Assembly (NCBI GenBank): GCA_910576995.1
Contig: CAJTLC010000001.1
Location: forward strand, 125,221-189,220
Direction of reading: 5' to 3'
Origin: an uncultured Ruminococcus sp.
Lineage (GTDB): Bacteria; Bacillota; Clostridia; Oscillospirales; Ruminococcaceae
DNA length: 64,000 nt
The notes under the pieces are model-generated. The model did no database searches. It was given only the letters and a program-made list of their open reading frames with translations, and was not told where the DNA came from. The stretch's first letter is position 1; each line of letters begins with the position of its first letter. Both the position numbers and the translations under genes were made by a program. Positions 1-8,460 of this stretch are shown here, in pieces.

Positions 1-249
1 AATCATACACATTCCGCGATTTTCTGTGAAATATACGACTCTATCATCATTCGAGAACATACCTGTTGTATCAGGTATAAAGTTTTCCACGTTACCGTAG
101 AAGAGGCGGTCTTTTATCATTTCAAGCGCTTGCTCTTCGTTGTTGGAGATTCCTGTCCAAAACAATGCGTTTCCAGACAGAGCGGTTAAAGAGGAGAGGC
201 ATAAGAGCGAAGCTGTGGCTGCTGCGAAAATCTTATTCGTTTTTTTCAT
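1..249 (-). CDS. Secreted protein, N-terminal part only (runs off the window)
   Basis: The gene reads leftward from an ATG at 249 with a good GGAGGT ribosome site just upstream, and is open to the window edge, giving 83 residues. The N-terminus (MKKTNKIFAAATASLLCLSS) is a typical Sec signal peptide: Lys-rich start, Ala/Leu-rich core. The mature part begins around residue 30 and shows no motif I recognise. It lies 16 bp downstream of the trypsin-like protease and is probably the third gene of the same operon, so it may be another exported protein made together with the protease and the dockerin protein. Function unknown. Confidence 0.75.
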   Translation of the reverse strand, partial: MKKTNKIFAAATASLLCLSSLTALSGNALFWTGISNNEEQALEMIKDRLFYGNVENFIPDTTGMFSNDDRVVYFTENRGMCMI

Positions 250-264
250 AATAATACCTCCAAA

Positions 265-1146
265 TTAGTAATTTTTGTTTGTGTTGCCTTTTAAGAATTT
301 TAATAAATGTGGTGACATTGCATCTGCCATACCATGATAATCGCTGGTGTTAACTTGAATTCCTACAACAGTATGATACAATTTATCGCCTACTCCTTCT
401 GTAACATATATAGGACCCCCACTGTCTCCAGGTGTCATATCAGCAGTAAAATAAATGTATTCAATATTACCACTATTTCCTTTATTGAAAGAATTAACGT
501 TTCCTGTGCCCTTATACAGTGCATGTGTAGTATAATCATTAACTACATTGCCTCTTACTATACCGGGAAATCCAGCAGAATAAACAACATTTGTTTCTGA
601 ATCTGCATATGATTCAATCATCATTCCAAAATTGAAACATTCATAGTCTTCTAATGACTGTTTAACAGTTATTAGTGCATAATCATATAAATGTCGTTCT
701 GCAGGATTTTCTGCATATTTACATGGAAAATGATATTCAACAGGATTAGTTATTGTCATATTATTATTTCCGTTTTTATCGAATAAGAGAATAGATGTAA
801 TGGCTTGATTATAAACGCAATGTGCTGCCGTTGCAATTGTATGCTCATCTACTACGAATCCAGAACACAAGCCATAATTAGTGATAATCTTAACAACACC
901 ATTTTTCGAATAGTCAACTTCTCTATCGTCACCATTAACAATAGCTCTTGAATTATTTCCTTCGACGGTTAAGCTGTATGTTCGAAGATAAGCACCGGTG
1001 CGAGCATCATGAGCATTGTATCTTAATGTGAAATCACCAGCTTCTACTTTTTGTGAAGAAGAAAGCGAAAAAACGGCAACGAGTAAAATCACCATAGATA
1101 CAAGGATTGCCGAAAGCCTGGTGCTAAATTTTTTAGTGTTCAACAT
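265..1146 (-). CDS. Secreted trypsin-like serine protease (S1/V8-type)
   Basis: This is a 293-residue exported serine endopeptidase. Residues 1-36 form a signal peptide or membrane anchor. The chymotrypsin-fold triad is visible: His109 in TAAHC, Asp155 in YDYAL and Ser242 in GDSGGP. The spacing and 'PGDSGGPIY' context resemble V8/glutamyl-endopeptidase-type secreted proteases of Firmicutes. The ATG at 1146 is preceded by GGAAGGAGAG and overlaps the last 14 bases of the upstream dockerin gene, so the two are translationally coupled. No dockerin is fused to the protease itself. The substrate cannot be read from the sequence. Confidence 0.9.
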   Translation of the reverse strand: MLNTKKFSTRLSAILVSMVILLVAVFSLSSSQKVEAGDFTLRYNAHDARTGAYLRTYSLTVEGNNSRAIVNGDDREVDYSKNGVVKIITNYGLCSGFVVDEHTIATAAHCVYNQAITSILLFDKNGNNNMTITNPVEYHFPCKYAENPAERHLYDYALITVKQSLEDYECFNFGMMIESYADSETNVVYSAGFPGIVRGNVVNDYTTHALYKGTGNVNSFNKGNSGNIEYIYFTADMTPGDSGGPIYVTEGVGDKLYHTVVGIQVNTSDYHGMADAMSPHLLKFLKGNTNKNY

Positions 1147-1441
1147 AGCGAGGTAACTCTCCTTCCGCGTCTAAAATCATGATTAAATCTACGTCTGCTT
1201 GTGAAACAATTCCGTTCTCGGTTATGTCCATCTGCCACATATCCACAGGCTGATAATGTCCGCCCAAACACTGAAGCATCAGTGTTGCGTCTGCAATTTC
1301 CAGTCTTCCGTCCATATTTGGGTCGTGTTTCCACCATTCGCAGCCGTAATCTGTTTCTGCTACAGCTCCAAAAGGCATAGCGGCTGAAATAGCGATTGCC
1401 ATCGCCGCAATAAATGATACGATTTTCTTGGTTAATTTCAT
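1133..1441 (-). CDS. Small secreted dockerin-only protein
   Basis: A 102-residue protein with a signal peptide (residues 1-28, MKLTKKIVSF...) followed almost directly by a dockerin-like module. The first Ca-binding loop is DPNMDGRLEIAD; a second, weaker one is DITENGIVSQAD. There is no catalytic domain. Dockerins bind cohesins on scaffoldins in cellulosomes, so the product could occupy or cap a cohesin site, or carry the overlapping protease by a non-covalent contact; both roles are inference. The ATG has AAGGAG upstream, and a consensus promoter lies at 1554-1582. First gene of the leftward operon. Confidence 0.8.
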   Translation of the reverse strand: MKLTKKIVSFIAAMAIAISAAMPFGAVAETDYGCEWWKHDPNMDGRLEIADATLMLQCLGGHYQPVDMWQMDITENGIVSQADVDLIMILDAEGELPRYVEH

Positions 1442-1553
1442 GATATACTCCTTTCGATATTGAATTGCCGCTGATAAAACTAAATCACACTACTCCATTG
1501 AAATCACGCTTCCTTTCCGCATAAAACAAAGTCGAAATTTTATCTTCATTTAT

Positions 1554-1582
1554 ATTATATCACGGTGAATGTGTTTTGTCAA
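1554..1582 (-). promoter_or_regulatory. Sigma-A promoter for the dockerin-protease operon
   Basis: On the minus strand, TTGACA (1577-1582) and TATAAT (1554-1559) are separated by exactly 17 bases. This leaves a leader of about 105 nt before the dockerin ATG at 1441. Confidence 0.75.
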
Positions 1583-1712
1583 CATTTAGCAATATCAACA
1601 AAATATTTTCAGCATTTTAAACAATGAAAAATAGTTGTCTATAGAGATATTGCATATTAGATTTCAATGAAGCGAAGCGGATATAATTAAAATAAAAAAT
1701 TTGTGAAAATAC

Positions 1713-1741
1713 TGGAAATTTATTTTAATATGTGGTATAAT
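1713..1741 (+). promoter_or_regulatory. Possible promoter for the decarboxylase operon
   Basis: A perfect TATAAT at 1736-1741 has only a weak -35 (TGGAAA, 1713-1718) at 17-base spacing. If used, the 165-bp fold-back repeat at 1781-1946 lies inside the transcribed leader of oadA. Confidence 0.4.
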
Positions 1742-1780
1742 TAATTTTGATTGGTTTATTTGCAACGGTGCGGTAAACCT

Positions 1781-1946
1781 TTAGAGCCTGTTTAAAATTT
1801 CGGCGCGTGCGGATTTTCGAGCAGATTTTTGATCTGGCAAGGAAAAAAGCCGCAGGAATGCTGACGCATTTCAAGGCTTTTTGACGAAGTTCAGACAAAA
1901 AATCTGCCGAAAAGACGTGCGTGAGGAGATTTTAAACAGGCTCTTA
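1781..1946. repeat. Fold-back repeat copy R1 (full length)
   Basis: A 166-bp element with matching inverted ends: TTAGAGCCTGTTTAAAAT on the left and its near-exact reverse complement on the right. Inside, a second inverted pair (GGATTTTCGAGCAGATTTTT against AAAAAATCTGCCGAAAAGAC) encloses a loop with GCAGGAATGCTGACGCAT. The same architecture recurs at 6839, 36420 and 50512, with shortened relatives at 23458 and elsewhere. It sits 63 bp before oadA. There is no coding potential. Confidence 0.85.
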
Positions 1947-2009
1947 GGCATATTTTTGCCGAAGATATATTTTCTCCGTATTGCGGAGCTATTTTGAGGA
2001 GGCTTGTAC

Positions 2010-3407
2010 ATGAAAAAAGTGCAACTGACAGAAACCGTTTTGCGTGACGCTAACCAGTCGCTTATGGCGACTCGTCTGCCTTATGCGGATTATGAGGATA
2101 TCCTCGCCGATATGGACAAGGCTGGCTATTACTCTATCGAATGCTGGGGCGGAGCAACCTTTGACTCCTGCCTGCGTTACCTTAATGAAGATCCGTGGGA
2201 AAGACTTCGCGGATTGAAAAAAAATCTTCCGAATACAAGACTGCAAATGCTTCTGAGAGGTCAGAATCTTCTCGGCTATAAGCATTATCATGACGACGTT
2301 GTTGAAAAGTTCATTGAACTTTCAATCAAAAACGGCATCGATGTTATCCGAATTTTCGACGCTCTCAATGATTTCAGAAATATTGAAACCGCTCTTAATG
2401 CGACAAAGAAGTACGCCAACGCAAAAACTATTGCGTCAGGATGTATTTCTTACACGCAGAGTCCCGTTCATACTGTTGACAAGTATATCGAGATGTGCAA
2501 GGAACTTAAGAAAATGGGCTTCGACACGATCTGCCTCAAGGATATGGCGGGCACTATGTCGCCATATGAAGCCGAGCATCTTATCAAGGGCATCAAGGAC
2601 GCTATCGGCGATATGACACTTATTCTTCATACTCACTGCACGACGGGAATGGCTTACATGACCATTACTAAGGCTATCGAGTCGGGAATTGATGTTATAG
2701 ATACTGCCTGCTCCGCTTTTTCGGGCGGTACTTCGCAGCCTTCTACCGAAACTATGTTCTACGCTCTCCAGCAGTATGGAATCGACTGTGGTCTGAACGA
2801 GGATATCATCAACAAGGTGAACGATTATTTCAAACCTATCAAGCAGAAATATATCGACAACGGTCAGCTTAATCCCAAGAGTCTTGCTACGGACGCGCAG
2901 GCGCTGGTTTATAAAGTTCCGGGCGGAATGCTTTCGAATATGATTGCAAATCTTACAGATATGCACGCTATGGACAAATTCGACGCCGCTCTTGCTGAAA
3001 TTCCAAAGGTACGCGCCGATCTGGGCTATCCTCCGCTTGTAACGCCTCTTTCGCAGATGGTGGGAAATCAGGCTGTAACCAATGTTCTCGTCGGCGAGAG
3101 ATATAAGAATATTTCCAAAGAAGTCAAGAATTACATCAAGGGCGAGTATGGTATCGCTCCCGCTCCCATTGATCCCGAACTTTCCAAAAAGGTTCTCGGA
3201 GACGATAAGCCGGTTGACTGCCGCGTTGAGGATAAGAAGCGTACAGGCGAGGATTTCGCAGCCGCTAAGGAAGCTCTGGGCGATCTTTGCCGCTGCGAGG
3301 AGGACGTTATGAGTTATATCTGCTATCCCGATCAGACGCTTAAATTCCTACGCGACCGCAAGGCTCAGGAGGAGAATGAAGCTGTATACACCATTGAGGA
3401 AATGTAA
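2010..3407 (+). CDS. oadA: Oxaloacetate/pyruvate carboxyltransferase subunit (decarboxylase alpha)
   Basis: A 465-residue biotin-dependent carboxyltransferase of the pyruvate carboxylase B/oxaloacetate decarboxylase alpha family. It moves the carboxyl group of oxaloacetate (or a related acid) onto biotin of the carrier encoded two genes later. Visible marks are LRDANQSLMATR near the N-terminus (metal-binding Asp), ECWGGATFD, the CLKDMAGTM lysine region and the HTH metal ligands in LILHTHCTTG. The family's C-terminal biotinyl domain is absent because it is a separate gene here. I place the start at ATG 2010, 7 bases after GAGGAGG; the in-frame TTG at 2004 is too close to that site. It heads a four-gene operon with 2-12 bp gaps. 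Confidence 0.9.
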   Translation: MKKVQLTETVLRDANQSLMATRLPYADYEDILADMDKAGYYSIECWGGATFDSCLRYLNEDPWERLRGLKKNLPNTRLQMLLRGQNLLGYKHYHDDVVEKFIELSIKNGIDVIRIFDALNDFRNIETALNATKKYANAKTIASGCISYTQSPVHTVDKYIEMCKELKKMGFDTICLKDMAGTMSPYEAEHLIKGIKDAIGDMTLILHTHCTTGMAYMTITKAIESGIDVIDTACSAFSGGTSQPSTETMFYALQQYGIDCGLNEDIINKVNDYFKPIKQKYIDNGQLNPKSLATDAQALVYKVPGGMLSNMIANLTDMHAMDKFDAALAEIPKVRADLGYPPLVTPLSQMVGNQAVTNVLVGERYKNISKEVKNYIKGEYGIAPAPIDPELSKKVLGDDKPVDCRVEDKKRTGEDFAAAKEALGDLCRCEEDVMSYICYPDQTLKFLRDRKAQEENEAVYTIEEM

Positions 3408-3418
3408 GGAGGCAGCAT

Positions 3419-3802
3419 ATGTTTTTTTCACTCATTGCCGCTCAGACTGCTGACAGCGGCGAAAAGATCTCGATAGCAGACGCTGCCGTTACTGCCGTAT
3501 TCGGCTATTGTGTAGTATTTTTCGGGCTTGTTCTGCTTATGGGAGTGCTTTATTTAACAGGCGCTATTTTCAAGAGCAGAGAAGCAAAGGCTGCTGAAAA
3601 GTCTGCTGCCGCAAAACCTGCTGTGAATACAGCTCCCGTTCAGGAAGCTACCGCTCTTCCTGCTGCTCCGGGTTCGGCAGGTCACGTCAAGCTTCATGGA
3701 GTTCCCGATAAGGAAGCCGCCATGATAATGGCTGTAGTTGCCGACAAAATGCAGACTCCTCTCAACGAGCTGCGCTTTATTTCCATTAAGGAGGTCAAAT
3801 AA
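3419..3802 (+). CDS. oadG: Sodium-pump decarboxylase gamma subunit (OadG family)
   Basis: A 127-residue protein with one transmembrane helix at about residues 25-52 (FGLVLLMGVLYLTGAIF), then an Ala/Pro-rich linker and a short conserved tail. Its size, topology and position between carboxyltransferase and biotin carrier fit OadG, the subunit that helps assemble the Na+-translocating decarboxylase at the membrane. Primary sequence conservation in this family is low, so context carries most of the call. GGAGG lies just before the ATG. The end of this gene carries the ribosome site (GGAGGT) of the biotin carrier, 2 bp downstream. Confidence 0.75.
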   Translation: MFFSLIAAQTADSGEKISIADAAVTAVFGYCVVFFGLVLLMGVLYLTGAIFKSREAKAAEKSAAAKPAVNTAPVQEATALPAAPGSAGHVKLHGVPDKEAAMIMAVVADKMQTPLNELRFISIKEVK

Positions 3803-3804
3803 TC

Positions 3805-4197
3805 ATGAAATATAAGGTTACTCTTAACGGCAAGACCTATGAAGTTGAAGTAGAAAAGGGCAAGGCGATTCTTCTTGACGAATACGAGGCGCTTGCACCC
3901 GCACCTGCCGCCGCTCCTGTTGCAGCCGCACATGCCGCTCCTGCTGCCGCGCCTGCGCCTGCCGCTCCCGTTAATCTTGCCGCAGGAGAGACGGTTTCCG
4001 CTCCGATGCCCGGAAATATCCTGCGTATCGACGTAAATCAGGGCGATACTGTCAAGGAAGGACAGATTCTTGTTATCCTTGAAGCTATGAAAATGGAGAA
4101 CGAGATCGTTGCTCCCAAGGACGGTACTGTCGCTCAGATCGTTACAAGCAAGGGCGCGGTTGTAGATACAGGCTCTCCGCTGGTTATCATAGCGTAA
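3805..4197 (+). CDS. Biotin carboxyl carrier protein of the decarboxylase
   Basis: A 130-residue biotinyl carrier. The N-terminal ~30 residues are followed by an Ala/Pro-rich flexible linker (residues ~32-52) and a biotin/lipoyl domain (about 55-130). The biotinylated lysine is Lys96 in EAMKMEN. The linker lets biotin swing between the cytoplasmic carboxyltransferase (oadA) and the membrane decarboxylase (oadB). A carrier as a separate chain matches glutaconyl-CoA/methylmalonyl-CoA decarboxylase (GcdC/MmdC) layouts; the oxaloacetate specificity is inferred from the alpha subunit. Confidence 0.9.
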   Translation: MKYKVTLNGKTYEVEVEKGKAILLDEYEALAPAPAAAPVAAAHAAPAAAPAPAAPVNLAAGETVSAPMPGNILRIDVNQGDTVKEGQILVILEAMKMENEIVAPKDGTVAQIVTSKGAVVDTGSPLVIIA

Positions 4198-4209
4198 GGA
4201 GGGCGGAAA

Positions 4210-5427
4210 ATGGACATTCTTCAGACTCTAAAGGATTTGTGGGAAGGCTCGGGATTTCAGAGTTTTTTAGTCGACGGCGGCTGGAAAAATCTGATCATGA
4301 TCGCTATTTCCTGCGTTCTCCTTTATCTTGGCATCAAGAAAAAGTTTGAGCCGCTTCTTCTGGTCGGCATAGCTTTCGGATGCCTGCTTGTAAACCTTTC
4401 CTACTTCGGACCTGAATCTACCGACGCTCTTTATCATCCCGATCTATGGACTGCATTTCTTGATAAAAACAATGAATTCTATCACGATTATGGTCATATT
4501 CTTGCAAGCGGCGGACTTCTGGATATACTTTACATTGGCGTTAAAGCCGGAATTTACCCGTCTCTCATTTTCATGGGCGTAGGCGCAATGACCGACTTCG
4601 GACCTCTTATCGCGAATCCGAAGAGCCTTCTTCTTGGTGCGGCTGCCCAGATGGGCGTATTCCTTGCATTCTTCGGAGCAGTTCTGCTGGGATTTACGGG
4701 AAATCAGGCTGCTGCTATCGGAATAATCGGCGGCGCGGACGGTCCTACAGCGATCTTCCTTACAACGAAGCTTGCTCCCGAACTTCTCGGACCTATCGCT
4801 ATCGCGGCTTACTCTTACATGGCTCTTATCCCGATGATCCAGCCTCCGCTTATGAGACTTCTTACTACGGAGAAAGAGCGCAAGGTTAAAATGGAGCAGA
4901 ACAGAGTTGTATCGAAGACAGAGAAGATCATCTTCCCGATAATCGTTGCAATGTTTGTAATTCTTCTTCTTCCCTCAACAGCTCCGCTTATCGGCTGTCT
5001 CATGCTCGGCAATCTCTGGAGAGAATGCGGCGTAACGGAAAGACTTTCGGATACAGTTCAGAATGCGCTTATGAATATCGTTACAGTATTCCTTGGAATT
5101 TCTGTCGGCGCAACAACGGCTGCAAACAGTTTCCTTAATCTCCAGACGCTGTTTATCATCGTTCTTGGACTTACAGCATTCGCATTCTCTACAGTTGGCG
5201 GACTTCTTGTCGGCAAGCTTATGTATGTTCTTACAGGCGGAAAAATCAATCCTCTTATCGGTTCGGCAGGCGTATCAGCCGTTCCGATGGCTGCGCGAGT
5301 TTCGCAGGTTGAAGGTCAGAAAGCCAATCCGTCCAATTTCCTGCTTATGCACGCCATGGGTCCGAACGTTGCAGGCGTTATCGGTTCTGCAATTGCGGCA
5401 GGCTTCCTGCTTGCGGTATTCGGTTAA
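4210..5427 (+). CDS. oadB: Na+-transporting decarboxylase beta subunit
   Basis: A 405-residue polytopic membrane protein (about 10-11 hydrophobic segments) of the OadB/MmdB/GcdB family. It decarboxylates carboxybiotin and couples this to Na+ export. The hallmark GGADGPTAIF is in the middle, and SAVPMAARVSQ and NFLLMHAMGPNVAGVIGS near the C-terminus are also family signatures. It is the last gene of the operon and is followed by a strong terminator at 5445-5486. The unit would generate a sodium motive force; the SSS symporter at 23.6 kb is one possible consumer. Confidence 0.92.
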   Translation: MDILQTLKDLWEGSGFQSFLVDGGWKNLIMIAISCVLLYLGIKKKFEPLLLVGIAFGCLLVNLSYFGPESTDALYHPDLWTAFLDKNNEFYHDYGHILASGGLLDILYIGVKAGIYPSLIFMGVGAMTDFGPLIANPKSLLLGAAAQMGVFLAFFGAVLLGFTGNQAAAIGIIGGADGPTAIFLTTKLAPELLGPIAIAAYSYMALIPMIQPPLMRLLTTEKERKVKMEQNRVVSKTEKIIFPIIVAMFVILLLPSTAPLIGCLMLGNLWRECGVTERLSDTVQNALMNIVTVFLGISVGATTAANSFLNLQTLFIIVLGLTAFAFSTVGGLLVGKLMYVLTGGKINPLIGSAGVSAVPMAARVSQVEGQKANPSNFLLMHAMGPNVAGVIGSAIAAGFLLAVFG

Positions 5428-5444
5428 TTTAATAGACAGTTCCT

Positions 5445-5486
5445 AAAAAACGACGCTTAGGATTCTCCGTAAGCGTCGTTTTTTTA
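5445..5486 (+). terminator. Bidirectional intrinsic terminator after oadB
   Basis: The arms AAAAAACGACGCTTA and TAAGCGTCGTTTTTT form a 15-bp stem with a T-run on either strand. It separates oadB from the convergent gene ending at 5484, whose last codon it overlaps. Confidence 0.9.
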
Positions 5487-6695
5487 TGCGTTGATAGCCA
5501 TAAGCACTCTTGAATGATACAGCCCAAGGCTTGTATCGGGGTCGCAATCGATGTTAGTTATTGACGCGCAGTGATATTTGCGCCGCAAAGCACCCGATAT
5601 CCCTTTACAGTTAATGTGGCTGACAAGGCAGCCGAATGGATTCAGGCATATGATTTTATCAAAGCCATGCTCTATCAGAACAGAGGCTTCGGCTGAGATC
5701 AGCCAACCGTCGCCTGTAATGCAATTTTTTGCAAGAATTTTCTCGGCCCTTTTACTGAATTCTTCATAATCCGGCATCATCGGAAACGTTTTTGAGCAGG
5801 CAACTTTGTCACACAATTCTTTTAAATAAGTTGACAATTTTTTTAGCAAAATCGACGCTCCTTTTTTAAGTAAAAAGCCGTTTTTTGTATCGTAGAAAAC
5901 GCTTTGAATAATATAAAGGGAATAGATCGAAAATCCAATTGTTTTAATTTCACAATTATGTGAATACAGAAAGTTTTCTATATCAAAATTTCCTATACTG
6001 CAATATTTTATATACAGTTCACCTACAATACCTATTTTAGACGCAGGAATTCTCTTCATTTTAATTTCGGCAAAGCTGTTCAGAATTTCTCTGTACAGCG
6101 GTCGGAGATTTCTCATGCTGTGTATTTTTCCGGTCGAAATATCGTTGCATAAACGGAGCTGCCATTTTTTCAGCAGTTTGTCAGGTTCGTTGGAATCTGC
6201 CGCTCGCGGTTTTACGTACTGATGAAGATGCATCAGCAGATCTCCAGTCATTACTGATATTATTGCTGCCTTTATCATTTTTGGAGTTATTTTGAATCCG
6301 GGCTGCGTATTAAGTCCGCTTAGATTCAGCGAAATTACTGGAACATGGGGATATCCGGCATTTTTAAGCGCTCTTTTCAGAAGATGATAATAATTAGGAG
6401 CACGGCACGCACCGCCTGCCTGTGGAAGAAGAAAGGCAGTTTTATCGGGATCGCATATGCCTTTTTTCAGCGAATCTATCATTTGACCAATTATTGAAAC
6501 CGCCGGAAAGCACATATCGTTATTGACGTATTTTTTGCCATGATGCATGACTGACGATCCGCTGTTGGAGAGTATATCAGCTTTGTAGCCTCCTCTTATG
6601 AGAGCAGCTTTAAGTATTGGAAAATGATATTCCAACATTTCCGGAAGAACAATAGTATGCGTTTTTTTCATTGATTCGGTAAATACAGCGTCCAT
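5484..6695 (-). CDS. HgdB-like acyl-CoA dehydratase activase-related protein, stand-alone module
   Basis: A 403-residue cytoplasmic protein resembling the C-terminal 2-hydroxyacyl-CoA dehydratase-like module of the large 'CoA-substrate-specific enzyme activase' proteins. Those usually also carry BcrA/BadF ATPase domains and run to about 1,400 residues. Typical stretches are KYVNNDMCFPA, QAGGACRAPNYY and HVPVISLN, and cysteines in the first two could bind an Fe-S cluster. No ATPase domain is encoded here or next to it, so this is either a split partner or a relic. I choose the ATG at 6695 because AAGGAGGG lies inside the codons after the upstream ATG at 6716. The biochemical role of the family is unknown. 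Confidence 0.7.
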   Translation of the reverse strand: MDAVFTESMKKTHTIVLPEMLEYHFPILKAALIRGGYKADILSNSGSSVMHHGKKYVNNDMCFPAVSIIGQMIDSLKKGICDPDKTAFLLPQAGGACRAPNYYHLLKRALKNAGYPHVPVISLNLSGLNTQPGFKITPKMIKAAIISVMTGDLLMHLHQYVKPRAADSNEPDKLLKKWQLRLCNDISTGKIHSMRNLRPLYREILNSFAEIKMKRIPASKIGIVGELYIKYCSIGNFDIENFLYSHNCEIKTIGFSIYSLYIIQSVFYDTKNGFLLKKGASILLKKLSTYLKELCDKVACSKTFPMMPDYEEFSKRAEKILAKNCITGDGWLISAEASVLIEHGFDKIICLNPFGCLVSHINCKGISGALRRKYHCASITNIDCDPDTSLGLYHSRVLMAINA

Positions 6696-6838
6696 TTTGC
6701 CCTCCTTCGCCGCCATTTGCAGTAGTGTTAGTATAATTTACAGTATAATAAATTTCGGTTATTCCGATTTTGATGGATTTTTCAAACGAACTCTAAAATT
6801 AGTATAAATCTTTTTTCTTGGTATGTCAAGTTTTTTCT

Positions 6839-6985
6839 TAGAGCCTGTTCAGAATCTTTATTATGTACAGATTTTCGAGAAGATTTTTCGCCTGACAAGG
6901 AAAAGAGGTGCAGGAATGCTGACGCATTCCAAGACTTTTTGACGAAGTTTAGGCGAAAAATCCGCCGAAAAGACGTAAAAGATGT
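6839..6985. repeat. Fold-back repeat copy R2 (right arm lost)
   Basis: The left end CTTAGAGCCTGTTCAGAAT matches R1. The core is closely related: GATTTTCGAGAAGATTTTTCGCC, then GCAGGAATGCTGACGCATTC, then CCGCCGAAAAGACGT. The right outer arm is missing: after 6976 the sequence no longer mirrors the left end. It lies in the 680-bp non-coding stretch between two divergent genes, upstream of the promoter at 7208. Confidence 0.8.
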
Positions 6986-7207
6986 AAGACGGCGTTGAGC
7001 GGTAGTGTCAACACACCTTAAATGAAATAGTTTTTTAGAGCTTGCATTATGTGCATTATAACGAAAAAACTTTTACCTAAAAGATTGCTGCGAAGTATTT
7101 AACAGTACGTCAACAGGGTTTGAACATAGTTTCAACCAGAAAATGTTGAAAACTTCCGGCTGCTTTCTTAAAAATTGTGCAAAACGGAAAAGTTTTCGTT
7201 TTTTTGG

Positions 7208-7236
7208 TTGACTTTTTTTGAAAAATGTTATATAAT
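7208..7236 (+). promoter_or_regulatory. Sigma-A promoter for the carboxypeptidase-homologue gene
   Basis: TTGACT (7208-7213) and TATAAT (7231-7236) are 17 bases apart. The transcript would start near 7243 with a leader of about 135 nt before the ATG at 7379. Confidence 0.75.
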
Positions 7237-7378
7237 GTTAAAAAGGGTAATTTTGCACTTGGATAACATTGCCAATCTTACCCGATTATTTTTATGAATT
7301 TATGATCTTGAGATAGATATTTTCACATCACGCAATAGTGTTTAGCGTAAAAGTGTAGAACATACGGAGGACTTGAAA

Positions 7379-8353
7379 ATGCCTAAAGAAAAAAAGAAAA
7401 ATAAAATGCGTATAAGAATGGGCAGGATAGTCACTGCAATGATCGGTATCGTTGTTGTTATGATGACGGTCGACAGCATCAGACGCGACTTTTTCAAGGT
7501 GAATTCTAATGGGAAAATAACGGTTGACGGAAATTTCAGCATTAAACCAAACGATCCACCCGCAAACATTGCTTCTACCAACGGCAAGAGAAAGGAAACC
7601 GCAGTTGGTCTTGAGGATACAGAAATGGAGGGCTTTACAAAATACGAAGTGGCTGCGACTGAACTTTCGCGCGGATATCTTGTTCCCTCAACAGCGGAAA
7701 AGCCTGCGATGCCTGCGGAAAACCAGCGCACTGTTGATCTGAGTCAGTACAAAAATGAATTTTATTCAATATCAGGCAGTCAGATGTCGCTCAACGAAGA
7801 GGCTGCGGAAGCGCTGAACCGACTTATGGCTGATTATCACACGGCTACGGAACTCAATGATTTCGTGGTTTACGGCACTACCAATACATATACTGCCGAT
7901 GGTTCGGTATGTCCGAGGGCGTTTTCTGAAAATGCGGCGGGAAATTCCGTCGATCTTGCAATTTTAGGCTATGAATCGCTTATCACTTATGACGGTATGG
8001 ATTCCCAGAGCTGGGTTATCGAAAATTGCGGTAAATACGGATTTATCGTCAGATATCCGGAGGATAAATCCACTGTTACCAATCAGGAATTTTGTCCATG
8101 GCATCTTGTTTATGTGGGACAGCCTCATGCCGAAATAATGTCGCGGCAAAAGCTTTGTCTTGAGGAATATGTTGGAATGCTGAAAGGCTATACTGTGGAA
8201 TCTCCGCTGATTTATCCTGCTGAATCAGGAAATTATACCATTTATTTTGAGCCTGCGAGCGGCGATATTACGCCTGTTCGCGTACCTATCGGAGGCGGAT
8301 ATTCCATTTCGGGCAATAACAGCGACGGTTTCATAGTTACTGCCGGAAAATAA
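7379..8353 (+). CDS. Membrane-anchored VanY/M15 D-Ala-D-Ala carboxypeptidase homologue, catalytic residues lost
   Basis: A 324-residue protein with a Lys/Arg-rich start, one membrane anchor (about residues 14-31) and an extracytoplasmic M15B (VanY/LdcB-type) domain from about 120 to 265. Family landmarks are clear: YDGMDSQSWVIENCGKYGF, RYPEDK, PWHLVYVG and CLEEYV. In active members the zinc site is SEHxxGxAxD...EPWH. Here the first His is Asn185 (SENAAGNSVD) and the catalytic Glu is Cys239 (CPWH); Asp192 and His242 remain. It is therefore probably a non-catalytic peptidoglycan-binding or regulatory protein. The start follows CGGAGGAC. The next gene, 107 bp on, is a dead S11 homologue. Confidence 0.8.
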   Translation: MPKEKKKNKMRIRMGRIVTAMIGIVVVMMTVDSIRRDFFKVNSNGKITVDGNFSIKPNDPPANIASTNGKRKETAVGLEDTEMEGFTKYEVAATELSRGYLVPSTAEKPAMPAENQRTVDLSQYKNEFYSISGSQMSLNEEAAEALNRLMADYHTATELNDFVVYGTTNTYTADGSVCPRAFSENAAGNSVDLAILGYESLITYDGMDSQSWVIENCGKYGFIVRYPEDKSTVTNQEFCPWHLVYVGQPHAEIMSRQKLCLEEYVGMLKGYTVESPLIYPAESGNYTIYFEPASGDITPVRVPIGGGYSISGNNSDGFIVTAGK

Positions 8354-8460
8354 ATATTGACACATATACAGAAAAACGTGCTTTGTGCAGCGATGCCTTA
8401 ACAGAAAGTTTTGCGTAATAATATAGAGGTTAGGGGCATAAAATAATTCAGGGTGATTTT

